From contig JAEWDP010000055.1 of NCBI GenBank assembly GCA_023390055.1, forward strand, positions 1 to 30,914: a stretch of DNA of 30,914 bases, in the 5' to 3' direction. Below the pieces are notes generated by a model. It had not been told where the DNA came from. It did no database searches and saw nothing but the letters and a program-made list of their open reading frames with translations. Shown piece by piece: positions 1-7,290 of this stretch. Within the stretch, counting starts at the first letter, position 1. Every line of letters begins with the position of its first letter. The translations under genes were made by a program, and so were the position numbers. Source of the stretch: Pseudomonadota bacterium. GTDB taxonomy: Bacteria > Pseudomonadota > Alphaproteobacteria > Rhizobiales > Rhizobiaceae.

Positions 1-271
1 CAATGCCGCAACGCATCGCGTCTCGAGTCGAATTCACGACCAGAGGTGATCCATTGTAAGAAATATCACCGTCGTCATGCGAGATATGGCCAGAGATAAT
101 ACGCGAAAGCGTGGACTTGCCTGCACCATTTGCTCCGAGCAGGCCATGGATCTCGCCTGAAAGCACCTCAAGGTCAGCATCTGCAAGTGCCTGCGTGCTG
201 CCAAATCTTTTGCGGACATGCGAAGTCGAAAGCATCACTGATCTTGAGGCATCTTTCAAATCGAGGCTCAT
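1..271 (-). CDS. Sugar ABC transporter ATP-binding protein (5' part, runs off the window)
   Basis: Translation of the minus strand from the ATG at 271 begins MSLDLKDASRSVML and reaches a Walker A motif GANGAGKST at about residue 50, preceded by the typical 'RKRFG..QAL' A-loop region. This is the N-terminal nucleotide-binding domain of a ribose/xylose-type (CUT2) sugar importer ATPase; the family normally has about 500 residues and two such domains, so roughly 90 residues are visible here. It lies 86 bp downstream of a substrate-binding protein gene on the same strand and is surely part of the same operon. The permease is expected beyond the left edge. The ribosome binding site is weak. The transported sugar cannot be told from the sequence. 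Confidence 0.9.
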   Translation of the reverse strand, partial: MSLDLKDASRSVMLSTSHVRKRFGSTQALADADLEVLSGEIHGLLGANGAGKSTLSRIISGHISHDDGDISYNGSPLVVNSTRDAMRCGI

Positions 272-296
272 CGTGTTTCATCTTTTCAGTCGCGGT

Positions 297-328
297 CAAC
301 CAACCACCCGCATTAGAGCGGTTGGTTG
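297..328 (-). other. Intra-operon hairpin between binding protein and ATPase genes
   Basis: A perfect 9-bp inverted repeat, CAACCAACC (297-305) and GGTTGGTTG (320-328), has a 14-nt loop and sits in the gap between the binding-protein stop and the ATPase start. There is no U-tract. Hairpins at this place in ABC importer operons often protect the upstream binding-protein mRNA so that it is made in excess over the ATPase; that role is inferred here. Confidence 0.5.
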
Positions 329-357
329 TCCGTTTGGCTCGAGCTTGGCTCGAAACC

Positions 358-1344
358 TCATTCCACTTCGTTGGCGAAAACGGTTTCCCTGATGGTCGGG
401 AGCATTTCCTCAATATTCGCTGACGTGACAACCACGATCGGTACGAGAATTTCCTTCTCGACTTCCTTTCCAGACAGATGATCTATCAAGGCCTTGCCGG
501 AGGTCTCGCCCATCAGATGCGGCTGTTGCATTCCGGATGCCACCAGTTCACCTGACTGCAATAGCGGAACGAATTCTGGAATACCGTCAAAGGCAGCAAC
601 GAGCACTTCGCCCTGCCTGCGTGCAGCACGGATTGCGCGTAGTGCGCCGATGGCCGGCTGGTCAGTCTGAACGAAAAGTCCCCGCATATCCGGATTCGCC
701 GTCAACATGTCCTGGGTAAAGCGAAATGTTTCGTCAGCAGTATACGACTGCATCTGCTGAAGACCCGCATCACCCGTTATGCCGGCTTCTGCAAGGGCAT
801 CCTTGAACCCTTTGGTGCGTGCCTGTCCGTTGAGACGGGCCTGGGAAATCGAGATTATACCGACTGTGCCATCCTGCCAGCCCTTTTCCTTCAAGGCTTC
901 GGCCAGAGCAGCGCCGGTCCCGTGCGCCCCTTCATAGTTGTCTGAGATGATGAAGGAAACATACTCCCCACTGTTTGTGCCAATGTCGGCGATCACGACC
1001 GGGATCTGCGCCTTCTCTGCCAGTTGCAGCACGCTCGGTGCGGTCGAACTGTCCGTAGGCGACAGCACGATACCGGCAACTCCTCGGGCGATCGCGTCCT
1101 GTGCATTCTGCAACTGCGTTTGCGCACTATTGGCAGAATCCAACGCCTGGAATGTATAGCCGTTATCCGTGGCAACTTTCTCGACACCTTTCGCCAGATA
1201 CCGCCAGAACGGAAGGTCCAGTCCAGGCGTCAAATAGACGATAGCCTTTGACTGCGCATATGCGGGCGAAATCCCGCCCATCGCAACGCCCAAGACCGCA
1301 GCCGCTCCGGCAGCCATGCTCAACACGGTTCGTCTCGTTCTCAT
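358..1344 (-). CDS. Periplasmic sugar-binding protein of an ABC importer
   Basis: A 328-residue protein of the Peripla_BP_4 (ribose/galactose-binding, type I) family. It has an N-terminal signal sequence with a twin-Arg-like TRRTVLSM, a hydrophobic stretch, and a likely cleavage after PAYA (about residue 30). The mature part starts AIVYLTPGLDLPFWRYL, typical of the first strand and sugar-stacking aromatic region. Later come GVAGIVLSPTDSS and the hinge segment GLFVQTDQPAIGALRAI. The start is well supported by GAGAGGAG about 6 nt upstream of the ATG. The gene is 48 bp after the GntR regulator and 86 bp before the ATPase, on one strand, suggesting a regulator-led import operon. The substrate is unknown; pentoses, polyols or modified sugars are all possible. 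Confidence 0.9.
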   Translation of the reverse strand: MRTRRTVLSMAAGAAAVLGVAMGGISPAYAQSKAIVYLTPGLDLPFWRYLAKGVEKVATDNGYTFQALDSANSAQTQLQNAQDAIARGVAGIVLSPTDSSTAPSVLQLAEKAQIPVVIADIGTNSGEYVSFIISDNYEGAHGTGAALAEALKEKGWQDGTVGIISISQARLNGQARTKGFKDALAEAGITGDAGLQQMQSYTADETFRFTQDMLTANPDMRGLFVQTDQPAIGALRAIRAARRQGEVLVAAFDGIPEFVPLLQSGELVASGMQQPHLMGETSGKALIDHLSGKEVEKEILVPIVVVTSANIEEMLPTIRETVFANEVE

Positions 1345-1392
1345 GCTATTCTCCTCTCAAAATGCGCCGCTTCCTCTCGCGGCCGTTGCAAC

Positions 1393-2151
1393 CTACTCAG
1401 CTTTTTTGGTATTTACCTGTGCGAGAAGCCGTTTAGTCGACGTGTAGATTCGCTCTTCATGAGCTGCGAATGCTGCCATTGCAGTTGCGCGGTCCCGGCT
1501 TTCGAGGGCGGTCATAATTGCGTTATGATCTGCAAAGCTTTCCTTGATGGCACCAGGTTGCGCGACCGCTCGACGTCGATGGTCCATCATGTACGTGTAG
1601 AGATCAGTGACAATATCTGCGAGCAACGGGTTGCCGCATTCACGATAGATGGTGACGTGAAACTCACGGTCACAAATCAGGAAACGAACCGGGTCATTCA
1701 TACAACCCGCCTGCGCCTCCAGTGATTGCGAAAGCAGAGCAAGCGCATCGTCAGAAATTCGCTCAGCTGCATCACCGACAATCTGCTGTTCGATCAGCAT
1801 TCGCGCCGCATGCACGGCGTCAACATCATAGAGATCCACATTAAGTCGATAAGTGATACCGACTGCCATGTTAGACAGATCGGCGTTGGCGACACGGGTT
1901 CGCGAACCCTGCGCAACGTCAAGAATTCCTCGAGCTGCCAGTGTCTGTATGGCACTGCGGACAGTCTGACGGCTGACTGACAACGCCGCAGCCAGCTCGC
2001 GCTCGCCAGGCAGCTCATCCCCAACGCTGAGTACGCCAGAGGCGATAAGAGCTGCGATCTTGTCAGCAATGACTTCCCTGATCGTACGTCTCTCAAGGTT
2101 GCGCCCAAGGCCAGCACTTTTATCAAGCAGAAGATTGTGCACCACACTCAA
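1393..2151 (-). CDS. GntR-family (FadR/FCD type) transcriptional regulator
   Basis: About 252 residues: an N-terminal winged helix-turn-helix (residues ~22-88, with ELPGERELAAALSVSRQTVR and the wing ARGILDVAQGSRT), then an all-helical FCD ligand-binding domain. That domain carries the expected acidic/His metal-site pattern (DREFHVTIYRECGN, DHNAIMTALESRD, HEERIY). FCD regulators usually sense small carboxylic acids or sugar acids. It lies immediately upstream of the ABC transporter genes on the same strand and probably represses them and itself. The start is uncertain: the longest frame begins with TTG at 2151, and GTG codons at 2145 and 2142 are alternatives; no clear Shine-Dalgarno sequence decides between them. 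Confidence 0.87.
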   Translation of the reverse strand: MSVVHNLLLDKSAGLGRNLERRTIREVIADKIAALIASGVLSVGDELPGERELAAALSVSRQTVRSAIQTLAARGILDVAQGSRTRVANADLSNMAVGITYRLNVDLYDVDAVHAARMLIEQQIVGDAAERISDDALALLSQSLEAQAGCMNDPVRFLICDREFHVTIYRECGNPLLADIVTDLYTYMMDHRRRAVAQPGAIKESFADHNAIMTALESRDRATAMAAFAAHEERIYTSTKRLLAQVNTKKAE

Positions 2152-2170
2152 ACGTCAGCCCCACTGATCC

Positions 2171-2193
2171 ACTGGTCTGTCCACTAGTCCAGT
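2171..2193. promoter_or_regulatory. Candidate operator for the GntR regulator
   Basis: A 23-bp imperfect palindrome, ACTGGTCT (2171-2178), a 7-bp centre, then AGTCCAGT (2186-2193); the arms match at 7 of 8 positions. It lies 20 bp upstream of the GntR start, where autoregulatory FadR-type sites usually are. Binding by this regulator is inferred. Confidence 0.45.
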
Positions 2194-2245
2194 TAAGACC
2201 GTGTAGAACTCCTTGTCAAGCGATATCAGCGCCCAAGATGCGGAC

Positions 2246-2271
2246 GGCCCCGTTCATCATTGAACGGGGCC
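2246..2271 (-). terminator. Strong GC-rich hairpin after the D-aminopeptidase gene
   Basis: A perfect 11-bp stem (GGCCCCGTTCA at 2246-2256, TGAACGGGGCC at 2261-2271) with a 4-nt loop lies about 50 bp beyond the stop of the D-aminopeptidase gene. Neither strand has a U-tract behind it, so it may be a non-canonical terminator or an mRNA-stabilising end. It separates this gene from the GntR promoter region. Confidence 0.55.
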
Positions 2272-2322
2272 TGCGTCGACGACCATTGAAACTGAATTAA
2301 AAGCTACCGAACAGGAACCCGC

Positions 2323-3885
2323 TTACGGTGAAGTGCGAACGTAGCCAATATTTCGGGCAAGCCAGCAACCAATCGTCAATCCAATTACCGATCCGCCGCC
2401 ATCCCTTTGGACACGGACTGTCCAGTCCCCCGGGGCAGGTGCATCCATCGAGCGGCGACACGGCAAGATCCATATGTCTTCAGCCACAGGATAGAGCGGT
2501 GTCATTTCTCCTGTGCCGAGATAGCCTTCAAAACATCCGGAGAAGGTCTCATTCGCCTCAACAATCGTAATGAAACCGTCCACTTCACGCGCATAATATC
2601 GGCCGGCAATGTCTCTCCTCAGCTCGCCCCCAACTCTTATCGCTGTGCCATGCAAATTCTCTCGCCAGCGCCTAAAGTCAACTTCACTTCCTCGCCTGAC
2701 GAGTGTCATTGAAGGAGATCGTGCCCTATCTTTTCCATCAAACGAAAGACGCTCTGACGATGTTGCAAACGATACATCGAGGCCATTGTGATCAGGTAAC
2801 AATGTCAGTAACAGACCCGTATCCGGATCAATGAACTGACCCTTCCAATCAGGATCAACCGGAACCGCCTCCTGTATTTCTTCCGGAAGTCCAACGGCCA
2901 CGCGCATCAATCGCTTTGCCGTACCATGGGCATCACCCTCATGGTTGAAGAGAACAACAACCGAGATCCGCTCGCTCGCACAATGAAGCCGACAAGTGCG
3001 AAAACCACGCAAGGCACCACCATGGCCAGTCGTCGGCATGTCGTCGATTAAATCGTGGGCAAGCCCATAACCATAAGGAGCACGAGACCCGTCCGAAAAA
3101 GTCTGAGGTTCTGAAAGGCATCTGTAAATCGCACTGCCATCATCTCGGGTCTGATCAATGAAGCACTCCCATGCGAGCATGTCGTCAAGAGATGCAGATA
3201 TTCCGGCATCACCCGTCCAGAAGATGCGGTTTGTAGCCGGAAAGAAGCCGACCTTATCGTTGCCCTCGTGGCCAACCATACCATCGGCGGGTACCGACGT
3301 ATCCGGTATCAGCTCAGCTGTTGCCATCCCTGCTGGTGTAAAAATGCGTTCGCGATAGAGTTCTCCCAGCGAACGTCCTGTAAACTCCTCGATAAGATCG
3401 GAGAGGATCCGGTAATTCCCGTTTGAATACGAGTAGTTTTCGCCAGGAGAGAAGTGGGTGCTTCGCATACAGGCAAATAGTAGCCTTGCATCCTCCTTGC
3501 GAAATACGCCTTCCGCATCGGCACCGTGCAGAACAGTCAGCGCCCAATAGTCTCTGAGGCCGGATTGATTGTTGCAGAGTTGACGGACACTCGGACGGGT
3601 CGTTTCCATCAATGGAAGATAACACTCCAAGATAGCATCAAACGCCTCCAGGTCCCTGTTGAGGCCCAACAAGATGCCACAGGTGAATTGTTTACTGATC
3701 GAACAGATTGGAAACCGTATCGATGGTGTGACAGGCAAGTGCTTCTTCGGGTCCGCGTAGCCCCAGGAACGGCGAAGGATGACCTCCCCGTCCTTGACTA
3801 TCCCGACGGCGCCGCCGGGTCCCCTTATGACTTCGGACACTTCATTCGCTGCCCGTTCAAGGGCCAATCTGTCAATCGATTTCAT
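2323..3885 (-). CDS. dap: D-aminopeptidase (penicillin-recognising serine hydrolase)
   Basis: From Met at 3885 the protein is exactly 520 residues, the length of the Ochrobactrum anthropi D-aminopeptidase (DAP, family S12). Compared with the remembered DAP sequence, long stretches agree: GPGG near the start, the CSISKQFTC nucleophile region, NNQSGLRDYWAL, HGGALRG and the C-terminal GCWLAR. The catalytic set is present at the family positions: Ser62 and Lys65 (S-x-x-K), Tyr153 (YSN) and His288-Gly-Gly. After the ~330-residue beta-lactamase-like domain come two beta-barrel domains, one of which regulates access to the active site in DAP. DAP releases N-terminal D-residues (D-Ala) from peptides and amides. 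The reading frame stays open to 3933, adding 16 residues, but the 520-residue form fits the family better; neither start has a strong ribosome binding site. There is no signal peptide, so it is probably cytoplasmic. Confidence 0.9.
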   Translation of the reverse strand: MKSIDRLALERAANEVSEVIRGPGGAVGIVKDGEVILRRSWGYADPKKHLPVTPSIRFPICSISKQFTCGILLGLNRDLEAFDAILECYLPLMETTRPSVRQLCNNQSGLRDYWALTVLHGADAEGVFRKEDARLLFACMRSTHFSPGENYSYSNGNYRILSDLIEEFTGRSLGELYRERIFTPAGMATAELIPDTSVPADGMVGHEGNDKVGFFPATNRIFWTGDAGISASLDDMLAWECFIDQTRDDGSAIYRCLSEPQTFSDGSRAPYGYGLAHDLIDDMPTTGHGGALRGFRTCRLHCASERISVVVLFNHEGDAHGTAKRLMRVAVGLPEEIQEAVPVDPDWKGQFIDPDTGLLLTLLPDHNGLDVSFATSSERLSFDGKDRARSPSMTLVRRGSEVDFRRWRENLHGTAIRVGGELRRDIAGRYYAREVDGFITIVEANETFSGCFEGYLGTGEMTPLYPVAEDIWILPCRRSMDAPAPGDWTVRVQRDGGGSVIGLTIGCWLARNIGYVRTSP

Positions 3886-4215
3886 TATCACTGCTTGTAC
3901 TGAAGAGAATCGGGAGGTCTGAGCTTCATTCAAGCAGCACTACGCGACAAGCCATGAAATGATACCATGAGGGAGGATACACAAATGATCCGGCCTTCAA
4001 TAACTGCAACACTACCGCCGGCTTTCAGGCGACCTTGCAATGTTGCATCCGTGTTCCAATGTGCATCGTTTCCTGCGGCTATCATCTGTCCGCTAGAACA
4101 ATCGGCGTAATCGTGCGACGATGCGAACGTCACCATATGCAGGAACAGTTTTGGTGCAACCTCGCAAAACATCGCAAGCTGCGTTTGTCGCATTGCAGCG
4201 CGCAAACCATTGCCG
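3886..4215. other. Intergenic stretch between otnC and dap
   Basis: About 330 bp with no recognised gene. A minus-strand open frame (3930-4247) crosses it but overlaps the 3' end of otnC and matches no family known to me. The stretch probably holds the dap promoter; no clear operator was seen. Confidence 0.4.
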
Positions 4216-4860
4216 TCAGTATTTTTCCAACAATTGGTTGCGGTCACTTTCCGTCAAGGGACGAACATTGCGATCACCCAGCATCAAGAATAGTTTTGCA
4301 GTTTCCTCAAGCTCTTCGGTTGCATACTGCGCTTCCCGCAGCGTCTTTCCGGCGACAACCGGCCCATGGTTGGCCAGAAGAACTGCATGGGCGTGCTTGG
4401 CCTTCATGGCCACGGCACCGGCCAACGCCTTGTCACCTGGCGGGTAATACGGCACCAGTGGCAAGCGACCCACTCTCATTACGTAATATGCGGTGAGCGG
4501 CGGAAGCAAATCATCCGGATCCAGCCCATCAAGAATGCTGACTGCGACAGCATGAGTTGAATGAAGATGTACAACGGCACCTGCCGATTTGCGTTCGCAA
4601 TACATGCATTGGTGCAGAAACGCTTCCTTTGTCGGCTTGTCCCCCCCGACATGCACGCCTTCAGCGGAGAACTTGGATAGACGCGCTGGATCAAGTGTAC
4701 CAAGTGAAGCATTGGTGGGTGTCATCAACGTTTCACCCGTCGACAAACGCACGCTGATGTTGCCCGTTGAGCCAAACGTGAACATGCGCTCAAAAAATGA
4801 TCTGCCGACGTCAACGATCTCGTCGCGGAGCCGCGTTTCTTCAGAAAGGATTGAGGTCAT
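4216..4860 (-). CDS. otnC: 3-oxo-tetronate 4-phosphate decarboxylase (class II aldolase family)
   Basis: A class II aldolase/adducin-like protein of about 214 residues. It shows the family signatures GNISVR near residue 35, the zinc-binding HLHSTHAVAV in the middle, and LLANHGPVVAG with the third zinc histidine. OtnC proteins decarboxylate 3-oxo-tetronate 4-phosphate to dihydroxyacetone phosphate and CO2, the last step of L-threonate and D-erythronate breakdown. It directly follows otnK on the same strand, the conserved partnership of this pathway. The chosen ATG at 4860 overlaps the otnK stop codon (ATGA), a classic translational-coupling arrangement; an ATG 15 bp upstream (4875) would add five residues. 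Cytoplasmic. Confidence 0.88.
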   Translation of the reverse strand: MTSILSEETRLRDEIVDVGRSFFERMFTFGSTGNISVRLSTGETLMTPTNASLGTLDPARLSKFSAEGVHVGGDKPTKEAFLHQCMYCERKSAGAVVHLHSTHAVAVSILDGLDPDDLLPPLTAYYVMRVGRLPLVPYYPPGDKALAGAVAMKAKHAHAVLLANHGPVVAGKTLREAQYATEELEETAKLFLMLGDRNVRPLTESDRNQLLEKY

Positions 4861-6122
4861 GATAGTATCCGCCATGCTTTTGAGAAAAAGTCCGGAGCGC
4901 CAAAGTTTCCTGACTTGAGGCCGAGCGCAATCGGATGTTCGTCACCAAGGCTGAGGGTCCAGGGCACACCAGGATCGATTTCCGGTCCGATAAGAAGCGC
5001 CGAGATACCAAGAGCATTCACCACCGCTCCCGACGTTTCACCCCCGGCCACAAGAAAACGACGAAAGCCCCGCTCCCTCAGACCGTACGCGACATTGGCA
5101 AGAAACTGCTCAACGAGTTCACCTGAGTGTTCTTGTCCAAGACTGTTCTGTGCCGCACGAACTGCTTCAGGATCAGCGCTGGAATAGATCAATGGCACAA
5201 CGCCTTCGACCGAAACAACCCAGTCGATTGCAGCTTCAGGGGTCTGTTCGCCAGATTGAACCTTGAATGGGTCAATCTGCATGGTCGGCGTTCCACTGGC
5301 GATTGCCGCATCTATCTGGGCACGCGTTGCCGTGGAACAGGACCCGGCAAGCATAATACTACCGCCTTCAGGTGCAGCGAAACCACGCCCGGGCCCCGCT
5401 ATTGTGGCCAAACCCGCTTTCCTGAAATTCTCGGGCAGGCCAATCGCAATGCCGGATCCGCCCGTAACAAGACCAAAGTCGGCACTTGCCGCACCAATAG
5501 TTCGCAAATCAGCGTCATCAATTGCATCGACAACGACAACGCGAAATCCGTTGTCACGCGCTTTTGCAAAGCTGTCGCGCAACATGTCGGGACCTTTTGC
5601 CACGATGTCGCGCGTAATAAGACCAACGGGAAGACTGGTCTGCGCCTGCATCAGACGAACAAGGTTCGATTCCGTCATCGGCGTCAGTGGATGATCCTTC
5701 ATGGGACTATCCGACAGGAGTTGATTGCCAACGAAGAGATGACCATGAAAGACAGTTCGACCATTCGCCGGAAATGCCGGGCATACAATTGTGAGCCGCT
5801 CATCAAGCGCTTCGAGCAAGGCTTCGGTGACGGGTCCAATATTGCCCTTCGGCGTTGAATCGAATGTCGAGCAGTACTTGAAGATAATCTGGCGAGCACC
5901 GGCTGCACGCAGCCATTGCAGCGCCGCCAGGGACATGGACACGGCTTCCCGCACCGGTACCGTTCGCGACTTCAGTGCCAGGACGACCGCATCAACATCA
6001 CCCGCATCAAAGTCGTCAGCCGGCACCCCGACAACCTGTACTGTCCGCATGCCTTCACGCGACAATGTAAGAGCAAGGTCAGTTGCACCCGTAAGATCGT
6101 CCGCAATAGCACCTAACAACAT
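4857..6122 (-). CDS. otnK: 3-oxo-tetronate kinase (four-carbon acid sugar kinase, former DUF1537)
   Basis: 421 residues, the usual length of the family. The N-terminal domain opens with the hallmark LLGAIADDLTGATDLA and contains KYCSTFDSTPKGNIGPV around residue 85 (substrate-binding domain). The C-terminal nucleotide-binding domain has LAGSCSTATRAQID and the glycine-rich FLVAGGETSGAVVNALG. OtnK phosphorylates 3-oxo-tetronate at C4 using ATP; this DUF1537 kinase family was assigned to acid-sugar pathways. Neighbouring otnC, otnI and ltnD genes make the tetronate assignment much firmer than for an isolated DUF1537 protein. A good AGGGAAG precedes the ATG. It lies 21 bp behind the LacI regulator, so regulator, kinase and decarboxylase probably form one transcript. 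Confidence 0.92.
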   Translation of the reverse strand: MLLGAIADDLTGATDLALTLSREGMRTVQVVGVPADDFDAGDVDAVVLALKSRTVPVREAVSMSLAALQWLRAAGARQIIFKYCSTFDSTPKGNIGPVTEALLEALDERLTIVCPAFPANGRTVFHGHLFVGNQLLSDSPMKDHPLTPMTESNLVRLMQAQTSLPVGLITRDIVAKGPDMLRDSFAKARDNGFRVVVVDAIDDADLRTIGAASADFGLVTGGSGIAIGLPENFRKAGLATIAGPGRGFAAPEGGSIMLAGSCSTATRAQIDAAIASGTPTMQIDPFKVQSGEQTPEAAIDWVVSVEGVVPLIYSSADPEAVRAAQNSLGQEHSGELVEQFLANVAYGLRERGFRRFLVAGGETSGAVVNALGISALLIGPEIDPGVPWTLSLGDEHPIALGLKSGNFGAPDFFSKAWRILS

Positions 6123-6143
6123 TGGTTTCTTCCCTAATAACTT

Positions 6144-7145
6144 TCAGGCGGTTGCGCCTTCGATGATTTCAAAGCCTGTATCGAAGATCTGTGGTTGAGA
6201 CCGTGGACCGGCGGTTTCCAACAGTTTTTCAACGGCAGTTCTGCCTATCATGAAACGATTGGACCGGATTGTTGACAAAGGTTTGGGCAGTGCCTGTCCG
6301 ATATCCAGGCCATTGAAACCGAACAGTGCGAGTTTCCCGGGAATATCCAGTCCGGAGGCAAGACAATGCATGTAGCCGCCAACCGCCATGTCATCGTTTG
6401 AGAAGACGACAGCATCGATCGCCTCCTTGCTGGCGAGCAAGCGCGCGAGTGTCTCTCGTCCGGCAATCGTCGAACTGCCCCCGTCAAAACGTTCTGACAG
6501 GACGATCGAATGTCCGGCTTCGGCCAGTCCCTGTGCTAGTCCTTCATAACGAAAAAAGGAGCGCCGGTCAGAGATCCAGTTATGGCCGACATAGGCGATC
6601 TTTCTATATCCTTTTGAAACGAGATGCTGTGCCGTTGCGATGCCCGCCTTGCGATGGGACAGGCCCACCGCAATATCGATCGGCCGGTCATCAATGTCCA
6701 TCAATTCGGCAATCCGGACACGTTTGCTCAGCATCATTCGACGGCTTGTCTCCGTATGATCAAATCCAGTCGTGATGATTGCTGCTGGATGCCATGCAAG
6801 CAGCGACGTCAGGATCTTTTCCTCATTCGCGAGATCGTAGTCTGTCACACCGATCATGGCTTGATAGGACGTCGTCGCCAGCCCCTCGTGAATTCCACGC
6901 AGTACTTCCGGGAAAACTATATTGGATAACGATGGCAGTATGACACCGATGATGAACGAGGATGAGGATGCGAGTGAACCTGCAGCGCGGTTAGGGACAT
7001 AACCCAATTGTTCGATTGCAGACAGGACACGCTTGCGCGTCTTGTCTGCAATTGACCCTTTGTTTCGGATGACGCGCGAAACGGTATTCTCACTGACGTC
7101 CGCCAGTCTTGCCACATGTGCGAGTGTCGGCATCTCTGATTGCAC
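6144..7145 (-). CDS. LacI-family regulator of the acid-sugar locus
   Basis: 333 residues. The N-terminal LacI helix-turn-helix (residues ~5-55) reads PTLAHVARLADVSENTVSRV, then the hinge with YVPNRAAGSLAS; the rest is a periplasmic-binding-protein-like effector domain (IIGVILPSLSNIVFPEVLRG, DAVVFSNDDMAVG, LALFGFNGLDIG). It starts with GTG at 7145, 8 nt after a strong AGGAGG; a Met codon four residues in lacks such a site. It heads the otnK-otnC operon and faces the divergent transporter/dehydrogenase operon, with two near-identical palindromes between. It most likely represses both arms until a pathway acid sugar or intermediate binds. The effector is inferred, not visible. Confidence 0.9.
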   Translation of the reverse strand: MQSEMPTLAHVARLADVSENTVSRVIRNKGSIADKTRKRVLSAIEQLGYVPNRAAGSLASSSSFIIGVILPSLSNIVFPEVLRGIHEGLATTSYQAMIGVTDYDLANEEKILTSLLAWHPAAIITTGFDHTETSRRMMLSKRVRIAELMDIDDRPIDIAVGLSHRKAGIATAQHLVSKGYRKIAYVGHNWISDRRSFFRYEGLAQGLAEAGHSIVLSERFDGGSSTIAGRETLARLLASKEAIDAVVFSNDDMAVGGYMHCLASGLDIPGKLALFGFNGLDIGQALPKPLSTIRSNRFMIGRTAVEKLLETAGPRSQPQIFDTGFEIIEGATA

Positions 7146-7174
7146 GTATCTGCCTCCTCAGCAGAATCTGACTT

Positions 7175-7190
7175 ATCTCAGCGCTAACAT
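7175..7190. promoter_or_regulatory. Candidate LacI-family operator 1 (lacI side)
   Basis: ATCTCAGCGCTAACAT, centred on the AGCGCT palindrome with the central CG typical of LacI-family sites. It is the exact reverse complement of the second site at 7232-7247, with centres 57 bp apart. It lies about 30 bp upstream of the lacI start. Confidence 0.7.
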
Positions 7191-7231
7191 ATTGTGCTTG
7201 ATTGTGGCTAGCCAATGTGCTCTAGAAATTG

Positions 7232-7247
7232 ATGTTAGCGCTGAGAT
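7232..7247. promoter_or_regulatory. Candidate LacI-family operator 2 (transporter side)
   Basis: ATGTTAGCGCTGAGAT, the perfect 16-bp inverted copy of operator 1. Both sites are also followed on the plus strand by the same ATATTGTGCT (7189-7198 and 7246-7255), so the two blocks form a direct repeat as well. A 57-bp centre spacing (about 5.4 helical turns) could allow looping. It lies 44 bp upstream of the binding-protein start, where a bound repressor would block transcription. Confidence 0.7.
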
Positions 7248-7290
7248 ATTGTGCTGAGGGAGAATATTTCTACTACTGGGAGGATATGTC

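Noticed and set aside
3930..4247. Minus-strand 105-codon frame between otnC and dap
   Set aside because: It overlaps the end of otnC, has no recognised domain and no convincing ribosome binding site; its composition does not look clearly coding.
5127..5858. Plus-strand 243-codon frame opposite otnK
   Set aside because: Antisense shadow of the strongly supported kinase gene.
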